NCBI GenBank assembly: GCA_017656295.1
Contig: JACDOC010000002.1
Location: 186,001 to 250,000 of the forward strand
Length of the DNA stretch: 64,000 nt
Source: Bacillus sp. (in: firmicutes)
GTDB taxonomy: Bacteria; Bacillota; Bacilli; Bacillales; JACDOC01
Direction of reading: 5' to 3'
Of the stretch, positions 30,001 through 39,400 are shown one piece after another. The notes beneath the pieces are model-generated. The model had not been told where the DNA came from. It saw only the letters and a program-made list of their open reading frames with translations, and searched no databases. Positions within the stretch are counted from its first letter, which is position 1, and each line of letters begins with the position of its first letter. The translations under genes were made by a program, and so were the position numbers.

Positions 30001-31417
30001 TATCGACTTGAACTTCTCAGGTGAATACCAACCTCGAGCTCACAATTATACAAAGGTGTTATTCGGGGAAGACAATGTCTATCGCGCGGGGACCATCGGT
30101 ACTGTCGCCGATAAAACCGCATACGGTTACGTTAAAGCTTATGCACAAGATAATAATTTGCAATTACGCGGGGCGGAAATTGACCGTTTATCAAAAGGAT
30201 GTACGGGGGTTAAACGGACAACAGGTCAGCATCCAGGTGGAATTATCGTTGTACCAGATTATATGGATATTTACGATTTTTCACCGATCCAATATCCAGC
30301 CGATGATAATACGTCAGAGTGGCGTACAACCCATTTCGACTTCCATTCGATTCACGATAACTTATTAAAGCTCGATATTCTTGGGCACGATGATCCGACG
30401 GTTATTCGTATGTTGCAAGATTTAAGTGGAATCGATCCGAAAACGATTCCGACGGATGACCCTGAAGTAATGAAAATTTTCAGTGGCACCGAATCGTTAG
30501 GGGTTACGGAAGAACAAATTATGTGTAAAACAGGAACGCTTGGTATTCCAGAGTTCGGAACCCGCTTTGTTCGACAAATGTTGGAAGAAACGAAACCAAC
30601 GACGTTCTCCGAGCTTGTCCAAATTTCAGGATTATCACACGGAACGGACGTATGGCTCGGTAACGCTCAAGAGCTAATTCAAGACGGAACGTGTACGCTT
30701 AGTGAAGTAATTGGTTGTCGTGACGATATTATGGTATATCTGATCTATCAAGGACTAGAACCATCGTTAGCGTTTAAAATTATGGAGTCCGTTCGTAAAG
30801 GACGAGGGCTTCAACCGGAAATGGAAGAAGAAATGCGTAAGCATAACGTTCCGGAATGGTATATTGAATCATGTAAGAAAATTAAATACATGTTCCCGAA
30901 AGCTCACGCCGCTGCGTACGTCCTTATGGCGGTACGGATCGCATATTTTAAAGTTCATCATCCACTGCTATACTATGCATCTTACTTTACTGTTCGTGCG
31001 GAGGATTTTGATATTGACACCATGGTAAAAGGTTCACAAGCAATCCGAGCACGAATTATGGAAATTAATGAAAAAGGATTAGACGCTAGTCCGAAAGAAA
31101 AAAGTTTATTAACAGTTCTGGAATTAGCTTTAGAAATGTGTGAACGTGGCTTTCGCTTCCAACGGGTAGACTTGTACCGTTCTAGTGCAACCGAATTTAT
31201 TATTGATGGGGATTCCCTCATCCCGCCATTTAATTCCATTCCTGGACTTGGAACGAATGCAGCAATTAATATTGTGAAAGCAAGAGAAGAAGGGGAATTC
31301 TTGTCAAAAGAAGACTTACAACAACGAGGGCGTGTGTCAAAAACAATCATTGAGTATTTAGAAAAGCATGGCTGCTTAGATTCGTTACCAGACCAAAATC
31401 AATTATCGTTGTTTTAA
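27086..31417 (+). CDS. polC: DNA polymerase III alpha subunit, Gram-positive type PolC
   Basis: PolC (1443 residues) is the replicative polymerase of low-GC Gram-positives and contains its own proofreading exonuclease. Domains in order are an N-terminal tau-interacting region, an OB fold, a PHP domain ([13 protein letters not shown]) interrupted by a DEDD exonuclease ([10 protein letters not shown]), then the C-family palm, a four-Cys zinc-binding segment (CPNCKH and CPQCGAKY), and the thumb/duplex-binding end with a C-terminal QLSLF clamp-binding motif. ATG 27086 follows GAGAGGAAAG and matches the family N-terminus. Confidence 0.98.
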   Translation: MNENPAGKKERFQILLQQIGLTDDDYMPYFQQALIEKLSVSKQRKKWHFYFSFQQILPFRVWQQFYQQLTKSFSHIASIDMTINVLHPEVTEQLVHDYWKYCVQQLDGISPPILTLLNEQYPTLQGQKVIVNVNNELEGMQIKNKYSSMILSVFEKVGFPRLSIQTEIVSTEPSEQYHQFLEQKRKEDEERAKQALLEMQKREKAQKDTKDEAQEDHGPLMIGYTIKDDSEFKKLEEIVDEERRIAIEGYVFEAETKELRSGRTLLTFKITDYTDSILVKMFSRDKEDAALLNKVKKGMWLRVRGSVQNDTFVRDLVMIANDINEVKPVEREDTAPEGEKRVELHLHTPMSQMDAVTSVSDLIAQAKKWGHRAIAVTDHAVVQSFPEAYSASKKHDMKVLYGVEANLVDDGVPIAYNDQHRLLAEDTFVVFDVETTGLSAVYDTIIELAAVKVRNGEIVDRFESFANPHQPLSATTIELTGITDDMVKDAPDVEEVLHRFYEWTGDAILVAHNASFDMGFLNVGYQNIGLGKATNPVIDTLELARFLYPELKNHRLNTLAKKFDVELTQHHRAIYDAEATGYLLIKMLKDAKEKGIQYHDDFNKYMGKGDAYKRARPFHCILLAKNEVGLKNLFKLVSYAHINYFYRVPRIPRSVLQKHREGIIVGSGCDKGEVFEAMMQKAPEEVVDIARFYDYLEVHPKEVYAPLIEMELVKDEQQLEEIIRNIVQLGDELHIPVVATGNVHYLHPTDKIYRKILVSSQGGANPLNRHQLPDVHFRTTNEMLDAFSFLGQEKAKEIVVTNTNKIADMIDVIKPIKDDLYTPKIEGADEEIRRMSYERAKSIYGDPLPEIVEARLEKELNSIIGHGFAVIYLISHKLVKKSLDDGYLVGSRGSVGSSFVATMTEITEVNPLPPHYVCPNCKHSEFFNDGSVGSGFDLPDKNCPQCGAKYKKDGHDIPFETFLGFKGDKVPDIDLNFSGEYQPRAHNYTKVLFGEDNVYRAGTIGTVADKTAYGYVKAYAQDNNLQLRGAEIDRLSKGCTGVKRTTGQHPGGIIVVPDYMDIYDFSPIQYPADDNTSEWRTTHFDFHSIHDNLLKLDILGHDDPTVIRMLQDLSGIDPKTIPTDDPEVMKIFSGTESLGVTEEQIMCKTGTLGIPEFGTRFVRQMLEETKPTTFSELVQISGLSHGTDVWLGNAQELIQDGTCTLSEVIGCRDDIMVYLIYQGLEPSLAFKIMESVRKGRGLQPEMEEEMRKHNVPEWYIESCKKIKYMFPKAHAAAYVLMAVRIAYFKVHHPLLYYASYFTVRAEDFDIDTMVKGSQAIRARIMEINEKGLDASPKEKSLLTVLELALEMCERGFRFQRVDLYRSSATEFIIDGDSLIPPFNSIPGLGTNAAINIVKAREEGEFLSKEDLQQRGRVSKTIIEYLEKHGCLDSLPDQNQLSLF

Positions 31418-31434
31418 TGGAAATGAGCCTTCGT

Positions 31435-31463
31435 TTGCAAATCATGGACGATTATGGTATATT
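31435..31463 (+). promoter_or_regulatory. SigA-type promoter of the rimP-nusA-infB operon
   Basis: TTGCAA (31435-31440) and TATATT (31458-31463) are 17 bases apart, and the -10 box has an upstream TGG giving an extended -10. It lies just after the polC stop and about 100 bases before rimP. Confidence 0.75.
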
Positions 31464-31498
31464 GGTGTTGGAAATACTATTGATAACTCTGTCAGCTA

Positions 31499-31522
31499 AA
31501 AGAGTGGGGAAACCCACTCTTT
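31499..31522 (+). promoter_or_regulatory. leader hairpin of rimP-nusA, possible NusA-dependent attenuator
   Basis: AAAGAGTGGG (31499-31508) pairs perfectly with CCCACTCTTT (31513-31522) around a GAAA loop. The T-run is short (TTT, then CGTATTG), which is typical of a weak terminator. In B. subtilis the equivalent operon is controlled by NusA through termination in its leader; that the same occurs here is inferred. Confidence 0.55.
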
Positions 31523-31565
31523 CGTATTGTCAGCAAATCAACTGTTTACCGTGTAGGAGGTATGT

Positions 31566-32036
31566 ATGAGCAAAGTAACGGAAGTAGTGGAACAGCTCGT
31601 AGCTCCCATTTTAGAAGAGATGGACCTAGAACTAGTGGATGTTGAATACGTCAAAGAGGGGAAAAACTGGTTCCTCCGCGTGTTCATTGATAAAGATACG
31701 GGTGTTGATATTGAAGAATGTGGAGTAGTGAGCGAACGTCTAGGAGAAAAGTTGGATGAAATCGATCCCATTCCACATAACTACTTTTTAGAAGTGTCAT
31801 CACCGGGTGCTGAACGACCACTCAAAAAAGAAAAAGATTTTTACAAAGCTGTTGGTAAGTACGTTCACGTAAAAACATATGAACCGATTGATGGTGAAAA
31901 AGTTTTTGAGGGCGTGCTCCTCAATTTTGATGGCGAAACGTTGAAAATGGAAGTGAAAATTAAAACGCGTAAAAAGGAAATCACAATCCCAATGGAGAAA
32001 GTGGCTAAAGCTCGACTAGCCGTTTCATTTTCATAA
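31566..32036 (+). CDS. rimP: ribosome maturation factor RimP
   Basis: RimP (YlxS, 156 residues) assists 30S assembly around the S12 region. The two-domain family pattern is clear: [19 protein letters not shown] near the N-terminus and [14 protein letters not shown] in the middle, then an SH3-like C-terminal domain. TAGGAGG lies 7 bases before ATG 31566. It is first in the nusA-infB operon. Confidence 0.97.
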   Translation: MSKVTEVVEQLVAPILEEMDLELVDVEYVKEGKNWFLRVFIDKDTGVDIEECGVVSERLGEKLDEIDPIPHNYFLEVSSPGAERPLKKEKDFYKAVGKYVHVKTYEPIDGEKVFEGVLLNFDGETLKMEVKIKTRKKEITIPMEKVAKARLAVSFS

Positions 32037-32073
32037 GCACATTATCGTTTTGTAGAAAAAAGGGGGAAAAACA

Positions 32074-33195
32074 ATGAGCTCTGAAATAATGGATGCTCTT
32101 ACCAATTTGGCAAAAGAAAAAGGAATTTCAAGTGAAGTGATAATTGAAGCCCTAGAAGCTGCTCTCATTACAGCGTATAAACGAAATTTTAATCAAGCGC
32201 AAAATGTTCGTATTGATTTAAGTGCTGAAAAGGGCTCAGTACGTGTGTTTGCTAGAAAAGAAGTGGTGGAGGAAGTAAGCGACTCTCGTTTAGAAATTTC
32301 GCTTGAGGAAGCACAAAAGATTAATCCTGCCTATGATATTGGAGACATTGTAGAGATTGAAGTGACTCCAAGAGATTTTGGCCGTGTAGCTGCACAAACC
32401 GCGAAACAAGTCGTCACTCAACGGGTTCGAGAAGCTGAAAGAGGCATTATTTATTCTGAATTTATTGACCGCGAAGAAGATATTATGACCGGTATCGTTC
32501 AACGTCAAGATTCCCGCTTCATCTATGTCAGCTTAGGAAAAGTGGAAGCACTTTTACCAGTGAGTGAACAAATGCCAAACGAAACGTATAAGCCACATGA
32601 TCGAATTAAAGTGTACATTACGAAAGTTGAAAAAACGACGAAAGGTCCACAAATTTTCGTATCACGGACCCATCCAGGATTACTGAAACGATTATTTGAA
32701 CTTGAAGTCCCAGAAATTTTTGACGGAACTGTAGAAATTAAGTCCGTTGCCCGTGAAGCTGGCGATCGTTCTAAAATCTCTGTCTATAGCGAAAACCCTG
32801 AAGTGGATCCGGTCGGTGCTTGCGTTGGACCTAAAGGGGCACGCGTACAAACGATTGTCAACGAATTAAAAGGTGAAAAAATCGATATCGTTCAATGGTC
32901 TGAGGATCCGGTTGAATTTGTTGCTAACGCATTAAGCCCTTCCAAAGTGTTAGATGTGATGGTGAACGAAGAAGAAAAAGCGACGACGGTAGTTGTACCA
33001 GATTACCAATTATCATTAGCAATTGGTAAACGGGGTCAAAACGCCCGTCTTGCGGCAAAACTAACCGGTTGGAAAATTGATATTAAAAGCGAATCAGACG
33101 CTCGTGAATTAGGTATTTATCCACGTGAACAAGCATCAGAGGCTGACGATGTTACACTCGAAACATTCGATTTTGATACAGAAGAAATCGAGTAA
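32074..33195 (+). CDS. nusA: transcription termination/antitermination factor NusA
   Basis: NusA (373 residues) binds RNA polymerase and nascent RNA and stimulates pausing and intrinsic termination. The N-terminal polymerase-binding domain, an S1 domain (around residues 135-200) and two KH domains (GPKGARVQTIVNEL and AIGKRGQNARLAAKL) are seen. It lacks the acidic C-terminal repeats of the E. coli protein, as usual for Firmicutes. AAAGGGGG precedes ATG 32074. Confidence 0.98.
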   Translation: MSSEIMDALTNLAKEKGISSEVIIEALEAALITAYKRNFNQAQNVRIDLSAEKGSVRVFARKEVVEEVSDSRLEISLEEAQKINPAYDIGDIVEIEVTPRDFGRVAAQTAKQVVTQRVREAERGIIYSEFIDREEDIMTGIVQRQDSRFIYVSLGKVEALLPVSEQMPNETYKPHDRIKVYITKVEKTTKGPQIFVSRTHPGLLKRLFELEVPEIFDGTVEIKSVAREAGDRSKISVYSENPEVDPVGACVGPKGARVQTIVNELKGEKIDIVQWSEDPVEFVANALSPSKVLDVMVNEEEKATTVVVPDYQLSLAIGKRGQNARLAAKLTGWKIDIKSESDARELGIYPREQASEADDVTLETFDFDTEEIE

Positions 33196-33207
33196 GAGGT
33201 GATGTGT

Positions 33208-33492
33208 ATGAGCAGTCGAAAAAAAATTCCGATGCGAAAGTGCGTGGCAACTGGCGAAATGAAACCAAAAAAAGAAATGATTCGAATCGTTCGCTCCAAA
33301 GAAGGTGAAGTATCAGTTGATTTAACAGGTAAAAAATCAGGACGTGGAGCGTACCTTTCAAAAGACCGTGAAGCTATTTTACTGGCAAAAAAGAAAAACA
33401 TTTTATCAAGACATTTAGATGTGGCCATTCCTGAACAAATCTATGAAGAATTACTTACAATTGTGGAGAAGGAGAAATTGAAAACCGAATGA
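33208..33492 (+). CDS. rnpM: RNase P modulator RnpM (YlxR)
   Basis: This 94-residue protein is the YlxR family, which binds RNA and has been described in B. subtilis as a modulator of RNase P. The signature [17 protein letters not shown] and the GRGAYLSKD motif are present. ATG 33208 is preferred because AGAGGTG lies 6 bases upstream; an in-frame GTG/ATG at 33199 would cover that site. It overlaps ylxQ by 4 bases. Confidence 0.94.
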   Translation: MSSRKKIPMRKCVATGEMKPKKEMIRIVRSKEGEVSVDLTGKKSGRGAYLSKDREAILLAKKKNILSRHLDVAIPEQIYEELLTIVEKEKLKTE

Positions 33493-33806
33493 AACAACAA
33501 AGATGGTTTCAATTATTAGGATTGGCCAATCGGGCGCGCAAAATCATCTCTGGTGAAGAATTGGTCATTAAAGAAGTGAAGGCAAATAAAGCCAAATTGG
33601 TTCTTCTAGCCAATGATGCTTCTTCAAATACAGCTAAGAAAATAGAAGATAAGACAACTTATTATGGAGTACCGCTTAGGCGGGTACCCGATCGGTATAT
33701 GCTTGGTCAAGCAATCGGGAAAGAAGCCCGCGTAGTCGTAGCAGTTGTCGATGAAGGATTTGCCAAAAAATTAGAGATGTTGCTCGATGAAAAAACGTGG
33801 GGGTGA
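33489..33806 (+). CDS. rplGA: L7Ae-family RNA-binding protein YlxQ
   Basis: This 105-residue protein belongs to the L7Ae/L30e family and binds kink-turn RNA (YlxQ, also called RplGA). The core motif [21 protein letters not shown] and [11 protein letters not shown] are clear. Its cellular target is unsettled in the family. It overlaps rnpM at its start and ends 4 bases before infB. Confidence 0.92.
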   Translation: MKQQRWFQLLGLANRARKIISGEELVIKEVKANKAKLVLLANDASSNTAKKIEDKTTYYGVPLRRVPDRYMLGQAIGKEARVVVAVVDEGFAKKLEMLLDEKTWG

Positions 33807-33810
33807 ACGT

Positions 33811-36000
33811 ATGAGTAAAATACGAGTTTATGAATATGCAAAACAAAATAAAATTTCTAGTAAGGACGTTATTTCCAAATTAAAAGAAATGAATATAGAT
33901 GTATCTAATCATATGGCAACAATTGATGAGGAAACGGTTCAAAAACTTAACGAATCGTTTCAACCAAAAAAAGAAAAACCAGCTCGTCCTTCGAAACCAG
34001 CGAACGGAAAAGAACAACCAAAGCCTTCTAAAACAGACAACTTTGAAGATGATGATGTAACACCGATAAAAGTAAAAGTAAAATCTGCTCCAAAAAATCG
34101 CGAAGGGAAAAAGCACGACCAAGAATATCAATCGAAAGAGAAAAAAGCGTTTAATAAAAACGGTAAAAATAAAAAGAAAAACAAGAATCATCACAACAAC
34201 AAGCAAAACCACCAAAAACAAGCTTCTCAGCCGAAGAAAGAAAAAGAACTTCCATCTAAAATTACGTATACAGACTCCTTAACCGTAGCTGAACTGGCGA
34301 AAAAACTTCATCGAGAGCCGTCTGAAATTATTAAGAAGCTGTTTATGTTAGGTGTAATTGCTACTATTAACCAAGTGCTTGAAGAAGATGCCATTGAATT
34401 AATTGCAAGTGAATATGGTGTAGAAGTCGAAAAACAAGAAAGTGTTGATATTACAGATCTAGAAGTGTACTTTACACCAGATGAAGAAGACCAATTAGAA
34501 GAGCGTCCACCTGTTGTAACGATTATGGGGCATGTTGACCACGGGAAAACAACGCTATTAGACTCCATCCGTAACACAAAAGTAACCGAAGGAGAAGCAG
34601 GTGGTATCACTCAACATATTGGTGCGTATCAAGTTGTGGTTAATGGCAAGAAGATTACGTTCCTAGATACACCTGGGCACGCAGCATTCACAACCATGCG
34701 TGCACGTGGTGCTCAAGTTACAGACATTACGGTCCTTGTTGTCGCAGCTGACGATGGCGTAATGCCACAAACGATTGAAGCGATCAACCACGCGAAAGCA
34801 GCAAACGTACCAATTATTGTTGCAGTTAACAAAATGGATAAACCAACAGCCAACCCAGATCGCGTCATGCAAGAATTAACGGAACATGGTTTGGTACCTG
34901 AAGATTGGGGCGGAGACACCATTTTCGTTCCTATTTCCGCATTAAAAGGGGAAGGAATAGATAACCTACTAGAAATGATTCTCCTCGTTAGTGAGGTGGA
35001 AGAATTAAAAGCAAATCCAAACCGAAATGCACTTGGTACGGTAATTGAAGCACAGCTTGACAAAGGTCGGGGTCCAGTTGCAACATTACTCGTACAAAAC
35101 GGTACATTACGCGTAGGAGATCCAATCGTAGTAGGAAATACATTTGGTCGCGTACGGGCAATGGTGAACGATTTGGGACGTCGCGTCAAAGAAGCAGGTC
35201 CATCCACGCCTGTAGAAATTACCGGATTAAACGAAGTTCCACAAGCAGGCGATCGCTTCGTTGTATTCGATGACGAAAAAACTGCTCGTCAAGTTGGGGA
35301 AGCTCGGGCTCAAATAGCTATACAGGCACAACGTAATGAAAAAACACGCGTAAGTCTTGATACATTGTTTGAACAAATGAAACAAGGCGAGATGAAAGAA
35401 TTGAATGTCATTATTAAAGCAGACGTACAAGGTTCGGTGGAAGCGTTAGCTGCTGCTCTTCAAAAGATTGAAGTAGAAGGGGTTAACATTAAAATTATCC
35501 ATACGGCCGTCGGTGCCATTAATGAGTCCGACATTACGTTAGCTGCTGCATCTAACGCGATTATTATCGGATTCAACGTACGTCCAGATGCCAATGCGAA
35601 ACGTGCTGCTGAGGCTGAAAAGGTAGATATTCGTCTCCATCGCATCATCTATAAAGTCATTGAAGAAATTGAATCTGCGATGAAAGGTATGCTTGACCCA
35701 GAGTACGAAGAGAAAGTAATCGGTCAAGCAGAAGTTCGTCAAACATTTAAAGTTTCTCGAATTGGAACGATTGCTGGAAGCTATGTGACGGAAGGAAAAA
35801 TTACACGTGACAGTGGTATTCGCCTCATCCGCGACGGTGTTGTTGTGTTCGAAGGTGAAATCGATACGTTAAAACGTTACAAAGACGACGTTCGCGAAGT
35901 ATCTCAAGGTTACGAATGTGGTATTACAATTAAGAACTTTAACGATATTAAAGAAGGAGATATTATAGAAGCGTTCATTATGGAAGAAGTTGAACGTTAA
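33811..36000 (+). CDS. infB: translation initiation factor IF-2
   Basis: IF-2 (729 residues) is the GTPase that delivers initiator tRNA and joins ribosomal subunits. A basic, Lys/Asn-rich low-complexity N-terminal region (residues about 50-150) precedes the IF2 N-domain. The G domain has [20 protein letters not shown] and NKMD, followed by domains II, III and the tRNA-binding domain IV. ATG 33811 follows TGGGGGTG; the longer in-frame ORF begins inside ylxQ. Internal starts giving shorter IF-2 forms are common in the family but not resolved here. Confidence 0.98.
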   Translation: MSKIRVYEYAKQNKISSKDVISKLKEMNIDVSNHMATIDEETVQKLNESFQPKKEKPARPSKPANGKEQPKPSKTDNFEDDDVTPIKVKVKSAPKNREGKKHDQEYQSKEKKAFNKNGKNKKKNKNHHNNKQNHQKQASQPKKEKELPSKITYTDSLTVAELAKKLHREPSEIIKKLFMLGVIATINQVLEEDAIELIASEYGVEVEKQESVDITDLEVYFTPDEEDQLEERPPVVTIMGHVDHGKTTLLDSIRNTKVTEGEAGGITQHIGAYQVVVNGKKITFLDTPGHAAFTTMRARGAQVTDITVLVVAADDGVMPQTIEAINHAKAANVPIIVAVNKMDKPTANPDRVMQELTEHGLVPEDWGGDTIFVPISALKGEGIDNLLEMILLVSEVEELKANPNRNALGTVIEAQLDKGRGPVATLLVQNGTLRVGDPIVVGNTFGRVRAMVNDLGRRVKEAGPSTPVEITGLNEVPQAGDRFVVFDDEKTARQVGEARAQIAIQAQRNEKTRVSLDTLFEQMKQGEMKELNVIIKADVQGSVEALAAALQKIEVEGVNIKIIHTAVGAINESDITLAAASNAIIIGFNVRPDANAKRAAEAEKVDIRLHRIIYKVIEEIESAMKGMLDPEYEEKVIGQAEVRQTFKVSRIGTIAGSYVTEGKITRDSGIRLIRDGVVVFEGEIDTLKRYKDDVREVSQGYECGITIKNFNDIKEGDIIEAFIMEEVER

Positions 36001-36278
36001 TGATTGGGTATGTGGAATGTGAATTTCTAATATATAATGCCCACTCCTTAAAAGAAAAACGAGCCGTGCTTCAACGTACGTTGACACGGCTCAAACAAAA
36101 AAGAAATGTTTCAGTCGCAGAAATCAACTATCAAGATGTTTGGCAACGGACAAAAATAGCTATTGTTACTGTTGCTTCATCCAAGCAAGCGGCTGAACAT
36201 GAAATAGAAAAAGCCTTATCATTTTTAGATTCCTTTCCGGAATGGGAACGGACATCAACGAGTTATGAATGGCTTTAA
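36000..36278 (+). CDS. ylxP: YlxP-like DUF503 protein
   Basis: This 92-residue protein is the DUF503/YlxP family, always near infB and rbfA but without a firmly assigned function. The conserved segment [18 protein letters not shown] and the ferredoxin-like beta-alpha pattern ([20 protein letters not shown]) are visible. ATG 36000 shares a base with the infB stop (TAATG), so it is coupled to IF-2. The next gene, rbfA, starts 13 bases downstream. Confidence 0.92.
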   Translation: MIGYVECEFLIYNAHSLKEKRAVLQRTLTRLKQKRNVSVAEINYQDVWQRTKIAIVTVASSKQAAEHEIEKALSFLDSFPEWERTSTSYEWL

Positions 36279-36291
36279 AGGGGTGAAGGAT

Positions 36292-36639
36292 ATGACGTTA
36301 CGAGCCAATCGAGTAGCAGAACAAATGAAAAAAGAATTAAGCGACATTCTTGGTCGTAAAATTAAAGACCCTCGTATTGGTTTTGTTACAGTCACAGACG
36401 TACGATTGACTGGTGATTTACAACAAGCGAAAGTGTACATTACCGTGTTAGGTGACGATCAACAAAAGGAAAATACGCTAAAGGGGCTTGCTAAAGCGAA
36501 AGGTTTTATCCGCTCCGAAATCGGACAACGAATTCGTTTACGAAAAACCCCAGAAATTATTTTTGAATTTGACGAATCCATAGATTACGGAAACCGCATC
36601 GAAACATTGTTAAAAGAAATTCAAAAAGAATCGGAATAA
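36292..36639 (+). CDS. rbfA: ribosome-binding factor A
   Basis: RbfA (115 residues) is a KH-fold 30S maturation factor acting on the 5' end of 16S rRNA. It reads [30 protein letters not shown] and the C-terminal [18 protein letters not shown] 36292 follows AAAGGGGTGAAGG; the earlier in-frame ATG (36265) lies inside ylxP. A strong terminator closes the operon. Confidence 0.97.
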   Translation: MTLRANRVAEQMKKELSDILGRKIKDPRIGFVTVTDVRLTGDLQQAKVYITVLGDDQQKENTLKGLAKAKGFIRSEIGQRIRLRKTPEIIFEFDESIDYGNRIETLLKEIQKESE

Positions 36640-36642
36640 CAA

Positions 36643-36670
36643 TAATCGGGGGACTCCCCCGATTCTTTTT
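36643..36670 (+). terminator. intrinsic terminator after rbfA
   Basis: AATCGGGGG (36644-36652) pairs with CCCCCGATT around an ACT loop, followed by CTTTTT. It ends the rimP-rbfA operon, so truB needs its own promoter or readthrough. Confidence 0.88.
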
Positions 36671-36689
36671 ACGTTTGGTTCTTTTAAAT

Positions 36690-36859
36690 GATATTGTTGA
36701 TATTTATACATTTCGCTTGTGGCGGACGCTTTCCGCGGGCAAGGTGCAAGCCGCTTCCCTCGCTACGCTCAAGTATGGTCTTGCGGCTTCTTGTTCCCGC
36801 TTAAGTCGCCGCCGTGTGTACAACTTGTTAAAATCAACTATGAAATATAACATAGCCTT
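36690..36859 (+). repeat. intergenic palindrome-like repeat, copy 1
   Basis: This ~170-bp element fills the rbfA-truB gap. It shares near-identical blocks with copies at 41555 and 61637: GCTTGTGGCGGACGCTTTCC, then CTCGCTACGCTCAAGTATGG, then GGCTTCTTGTTCCCGC, and a tail near ATAACATAGCC. Its ends are imperfect inverted repeats (TTGTTGAT... and ...AAAATCAAC), and TGTGGCGG near the left matches CCGCCGTG near the right, so the transcript could fold into one long hairpin. There is no transposase. A 72-codon open frame crosses it but is not conserved between copies. Confidence 0.85.
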
Positions 36860-36899
36860 ACGTTTAAACTCATATGGAGTAGAAAAGAGGTGAGTTTCC

Positions 36900-37811
36900 T
36901 TGGAAGGAATTTTACCGATTTGGAAAGAAAAAGGACTTACGTCACACGATGTTGTCTATCGTGTTCGCAAATTATTAAAAATGAAAAAAGTCGGTCATAC
37001 AGGTACGCTTGATCCAGATGTAACTGGAGTGTTACCTATTTGTTTAGGTAGAGCTACGAAAATCGCAGAGTATATTACTAACGCAGGAAAAGAATATGTT
37101 GGAGAAGTAACGTTAGGTTTCTCAACAACGACGGAAGATGCCTCTGGTGAAGTAGTTGAACAAAAACGGATCGAACGCATCCTTACAAGAGACGAAATAG
37201 AGGAAGTTTTACGTTCGTTAAAAGGAAACATTCAGCAAACACCTCCGATGTATTCAGCGGTCAAAGTAAACGGAAAACGACTGTATGAATATGCCCGGGA
37301 AGGAAAGGAAGTAGAACGCCCGACACGAACAGTGACGATTTATGACCTAGAGTTATTGGATGAGCGTATGAGTTTCTCAGGTGATACCATAAGGTTTCGT
37401 TTTCGGGTGTCTTGTAGTAAAGGTACATATATACGAACTCTAGCCGTGATGATTGGTGAGCGTTTAGGCTATCCAGCGCACATGTCGGACTTAGTTCGCA
37501 CCCAATCGGCATTTTTTCGAAAAGAGCATTGTGTGACCCTTGAACAATTAGAACACCTTGTTCAAGAAGGAGATATTCATCGCCTCGTCTTTTCAATTGA
37601 AAAAGGATTATACCATTTGCCGAAAATTGAAATAAATGATACATTAGCAAAGAAAGTAGTTAACGGTTCGGTATTATCAAAACCAAAACAATGGCCCCAT
37701 GACGAAGAGGATGTAGTTGTTATGCACCAAGGGAGAGCTTTAGCATTGTACTGTTTACATCCTAGCAAACCGTATTTAATTAAGCCAACGAAAGTATTGC
37801 GGAATGAATGA
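36900..37811 (+). CDS. truB: tRNA pseudouridine(55) synthase
   Basis: TruB (303 residues) makes pseudouridine 55 in the T-loop of tRNA. The catalytic Asp is D38 in GHTGTLDPDVTG. KVNGKRLYEYAR and CSKGTYIRTLAVMIG are also diagnostic. The start is TTG 36900, 5 bases after GAGGTGAG. It is separated from rbfA by a terminator and a repeat element, so expression may differ from the upstream operon. ribF follows after 17 bases. Confidence 0.96.
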   Translation: MEGILPIWKEKGLTSHDVVYRVRKLLKMKKVGHTGTLDPDVTGVLPICLGRATKIAEYITNAGKEYVGEVTLGFSTTTEDASGEVVEQKRIERILTRDEIEEVLRSLKGNIQQTPPMYSAVKVNGKRLYEYAREGKEVERPTRTVTIYDLELLDERMSFSGDTIRFRFRVSCSKGTYIRTLAVMIGERLGYPAHMSDLVRTQSAFFRKEHCVTLEQLEHLVQEGDIHRLVFSIEKGLYHLPKIEINDTLAKKVVNGSVLSKPKQWPHDEEDVVVMHQGRALALYCLHPSKPYLIKPTKVLRNE

Positions 37812-37828
37812 AGAAAAGGTGAGGTAAC

Positions 37829-38773
37829 TTGAAGGTAATCACATTGCACCATCCCCATACGATCAATAAAAAGGATTTACCACCATTATGTATGGCGCTA
37901 GGGTATTTTGATGGAATTCACAGAGGCCATCAAAAAGTGATTTTAACCGCGAAAGAAATGGCCGATAATAACGGTTGGAAAAGTGCTGTTATGACGTTTG
38001 ATCCCCATCCATCTGTCGTTTTAGGACATAAACACCAGCACGTTCAATACATTACTCCTTTAAATGATAAAATTGAATTGTTAGAACAGATGGGGATTGA
38101 TTACGTTTTTGTCGTTCGCTTTACATCCGCGTTTGCCAATTTGCACCCTCAAGAATTTGTTGATCAATACATTATTAATTTAAACGTTCAACACGTAGTT
38201 GCTGGTTTTGATTTTACATATGGAAAGCTTGGAAAAGGAACAATGGAAACTTTAGCTTTTCATTCCCGTCAGGCGTTTACGTATACAACTGTCGAAAAAT
38301 TAACTGAAGGGAACGAAAAAGTCAGTTCAACCCTTACGAGAAATTATTTAAGAGAAGGAAACATGGAGCAAGTGGCCCTATTGTTAGGCCGGTATTATGT
38401 AACGAAAGGGACGGTTATTCACGGTGATAAACGCGGTCGTAAAATCGGCTTTCCAACTGCGAATATTGAATTAATCGATGCCTATATTGTTCCTAGAACG
38501 GGTGTGTATGCCGTTCGCCTATTTGTCAATGAGACATGGTATGAAGGTGTATGTAATGTTGGTTATAAACCGACGTTTAACAATCCCAATGAAACGAACT
38601 TATCGATTGAAGTTCATATTTTTGAGTTTTCAGATTCCATCTATGGGGAAGAAGTACAGGTTGAGTGGCACAAACGCATTCGTGCCGAACAAAAATTTCC
38701 ATCCATTGATGAATTAATTAGACAAATCGAAAAGGATAAAAAAGCGGCGATCACTTATTTCGAAAAAAGTTAA
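37829..38773 (+). CDS. ribF: bifunctional riboflavin kinase/FAD synthetase
   Basis: RibF (RibC in B. subtilis, 314 residues) converts riboflavin to FMN and then FAD. The N-terminal nucleotidyltransferase half has ALGYFDGIHRGHQ (HxGH-type motif) and SSTLTRNYL; the C-terminal kinase half has HGDKRGRKIGFPTANI. TTG 37829 follows AAAAGGTGAGG. In B. subtilis mutations here also deregulate FMN riboswitches through low FMN, which is established biology for the orthologue. Confidence 0.97.
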   Translation: MKVITLHHPHTINKKDLPPLCMALGYFDGIHRGHQKVILTAKEMADNNGWKSAVMTFDPHPSVVLGHKHQHVQYITPLNDKIELLEQMGIDYVFVVRFTSAFANLHPQEFVDQYIINLNVQHVVAGFDFTYGKLGKGTMETLAFHSRQAFTYTTVEKLTEGNEKVSSTLTRNYLREGNMEQVALLLGRYYVTKGTVIHGDKRGRKIGFPTANIELIDAYIVPRTGVYAVRLFVNETWYEGVCNVGYKPTFNNPNETNLSIEVHIFEFSDSIYGEEVQVEWHKRIRAEQKFPSIDELIRQIEKDKKAAITYFEKS

Positions 38774-38781
38774 GTTTTTAC

Positions 38782-38810
38782 TTGCATTTTTCTTCTAAAA
38801 GTAGTATTCT
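38782..38810 (+). promoter_or_regulatory. SigA-type promoter of rpsO
   Basis: TTGCAT (38782-38787) and TATTCT (38805-38810) are 17 bases apart, just downstream of the ribF stop. Transcription from it would give a leader of about 85 bases. Confidence 0.7.
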
Positions 38811-38830
38811 ATAACACGTATGAAATGAAC

Positions 38831-38876
38831 CGTTGCTTGGCAAGTCGAGTCACCGACGCTTGCTCAGTAACTGGGG
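38831..38876 (+). promoter_or_regulatory. structured leader of rpsO, probable S15 autoregulatory RNA
   Basis: The leader folds into a layered stem: GTT-CT near 38832 with AG-AAC near 38866, CAAG with CTTG, and GTCG with CGAC around the AGTCAC loop. Autoregulation of rpsO by S15 binding its leader is established in bacteria, including Geobacillus. That this fold is the S15 site is inferred from its position and shape. Confidence 0.5.
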
Positions 38877-38904
38877 ATTGATCAATAGTAGGAGGTGAAA
38901 TAGG

Positions 38905-39174
38905 ATGGCGATTTCTCAAGAGCGCAAAAACGAAATCATCAACCAATTTAAAACACACGAGAACGATACTGGTTCTCCAGAAGTTCAAATTGCTATCCTT
39001 ACTGAAGAAATTAACAATTTGAACGAACATTTACGCGTTCATAAAAAAGACCATCACTCTCGTCGTGGTCTTATGAAAATGGTAGGTCGACGTCGTAACC
39101 TTTTAACTTACCTTCGTAAAAAAGACGTTCAACGCTACCGTGAATTAATCAACAAACTTGGTTTACGTCGATAG
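38905..39174 (+). CDS. rpsO: 30S ribosomal protein S15
   Basis: S15 (89 residues) is a primary binder of 16S rRNA helices 20-22. Conserved blocks are [34 protein letters not shown] and [22 protein letters not shown] lies 9 bases before ATG 38905. It has its own promoter and terminator and shows ribosomal-gene codon bias. Confidence 0.99.
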   Translation: MAISQERKNEIINQFKTHENDTGSPEVQIAILTEEINNLNEHLRVHKKDHHSRRGLMKMVGRRRNLLTYLRKKDVQRYRELINKLGLRR

Positions 39175-39181
39175 TCTTTAC

Positions 39182-39207
39182 AAAAGCGGGATTTCTCCCG
39201 CTTTTTT
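39182..39207 (+). terminator. intrinsic terminator after rpsO
   Basis: AAAAGCGGGA pairs with TCCCGCTTTT around TTTC, with further T residues. A weaker CCCC/GGGG hairpin with a seven-T run follows at 39224-39248 and may act as a backup. Confidence 0.92.
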
Positions 39208-39223
39208 GTTAGTTTGAGAATAG

Positions 39224-39248
39224 TTGCCCCCAAAAGGGGAATGTTTTT
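39224..39248 (+). terminator. possible second, weak terminator after rpsO
   Basis: CCCC (39227-39230) can pair with GGGG (39236-39239), and ATGTTTTTTT follows. The stem is short, so this is tentative. The remaining stretch to 39400 is the pnp leader, where I see a small GAGG/CCTC hairpin at about 39342-39366 but no clear promoter. Confidence 0.4.
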
Positions 39249-39400
39249 TTCCTATTTGGTTGATAATGAGGATAAAGAAATTAAATACATATGAAAATGA
39301 TACATAGCACTTTTTGTGTGTAAATGATAGACTTTTATTAGTAATGAGGTTAGAGAAAACTCTTTCCTCGATGGCTGAATGAATAGAGAGGAGTACACGT

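Noticed and set aside
33960-34260. Lys/Asn-rich low-complexity stretch in infB as a repeat or frameshift
   Set aside because: Basic, variable N-terminal regions are normal in IF-2, and the frame is open and continuous.
34663-35207. Long minus-strand frames inside infB
   Set aside because: They are antisense shadows of a strongly conserved gene, with no ribosome site or recognisable protein.
36675-36893. 72-codon open reading frame across repeat copy 1
   Set aside because: It has no ribosome site, lies almost wholly in the repeat, and the equivalent frames in copies 2 and 3 are not conserved.
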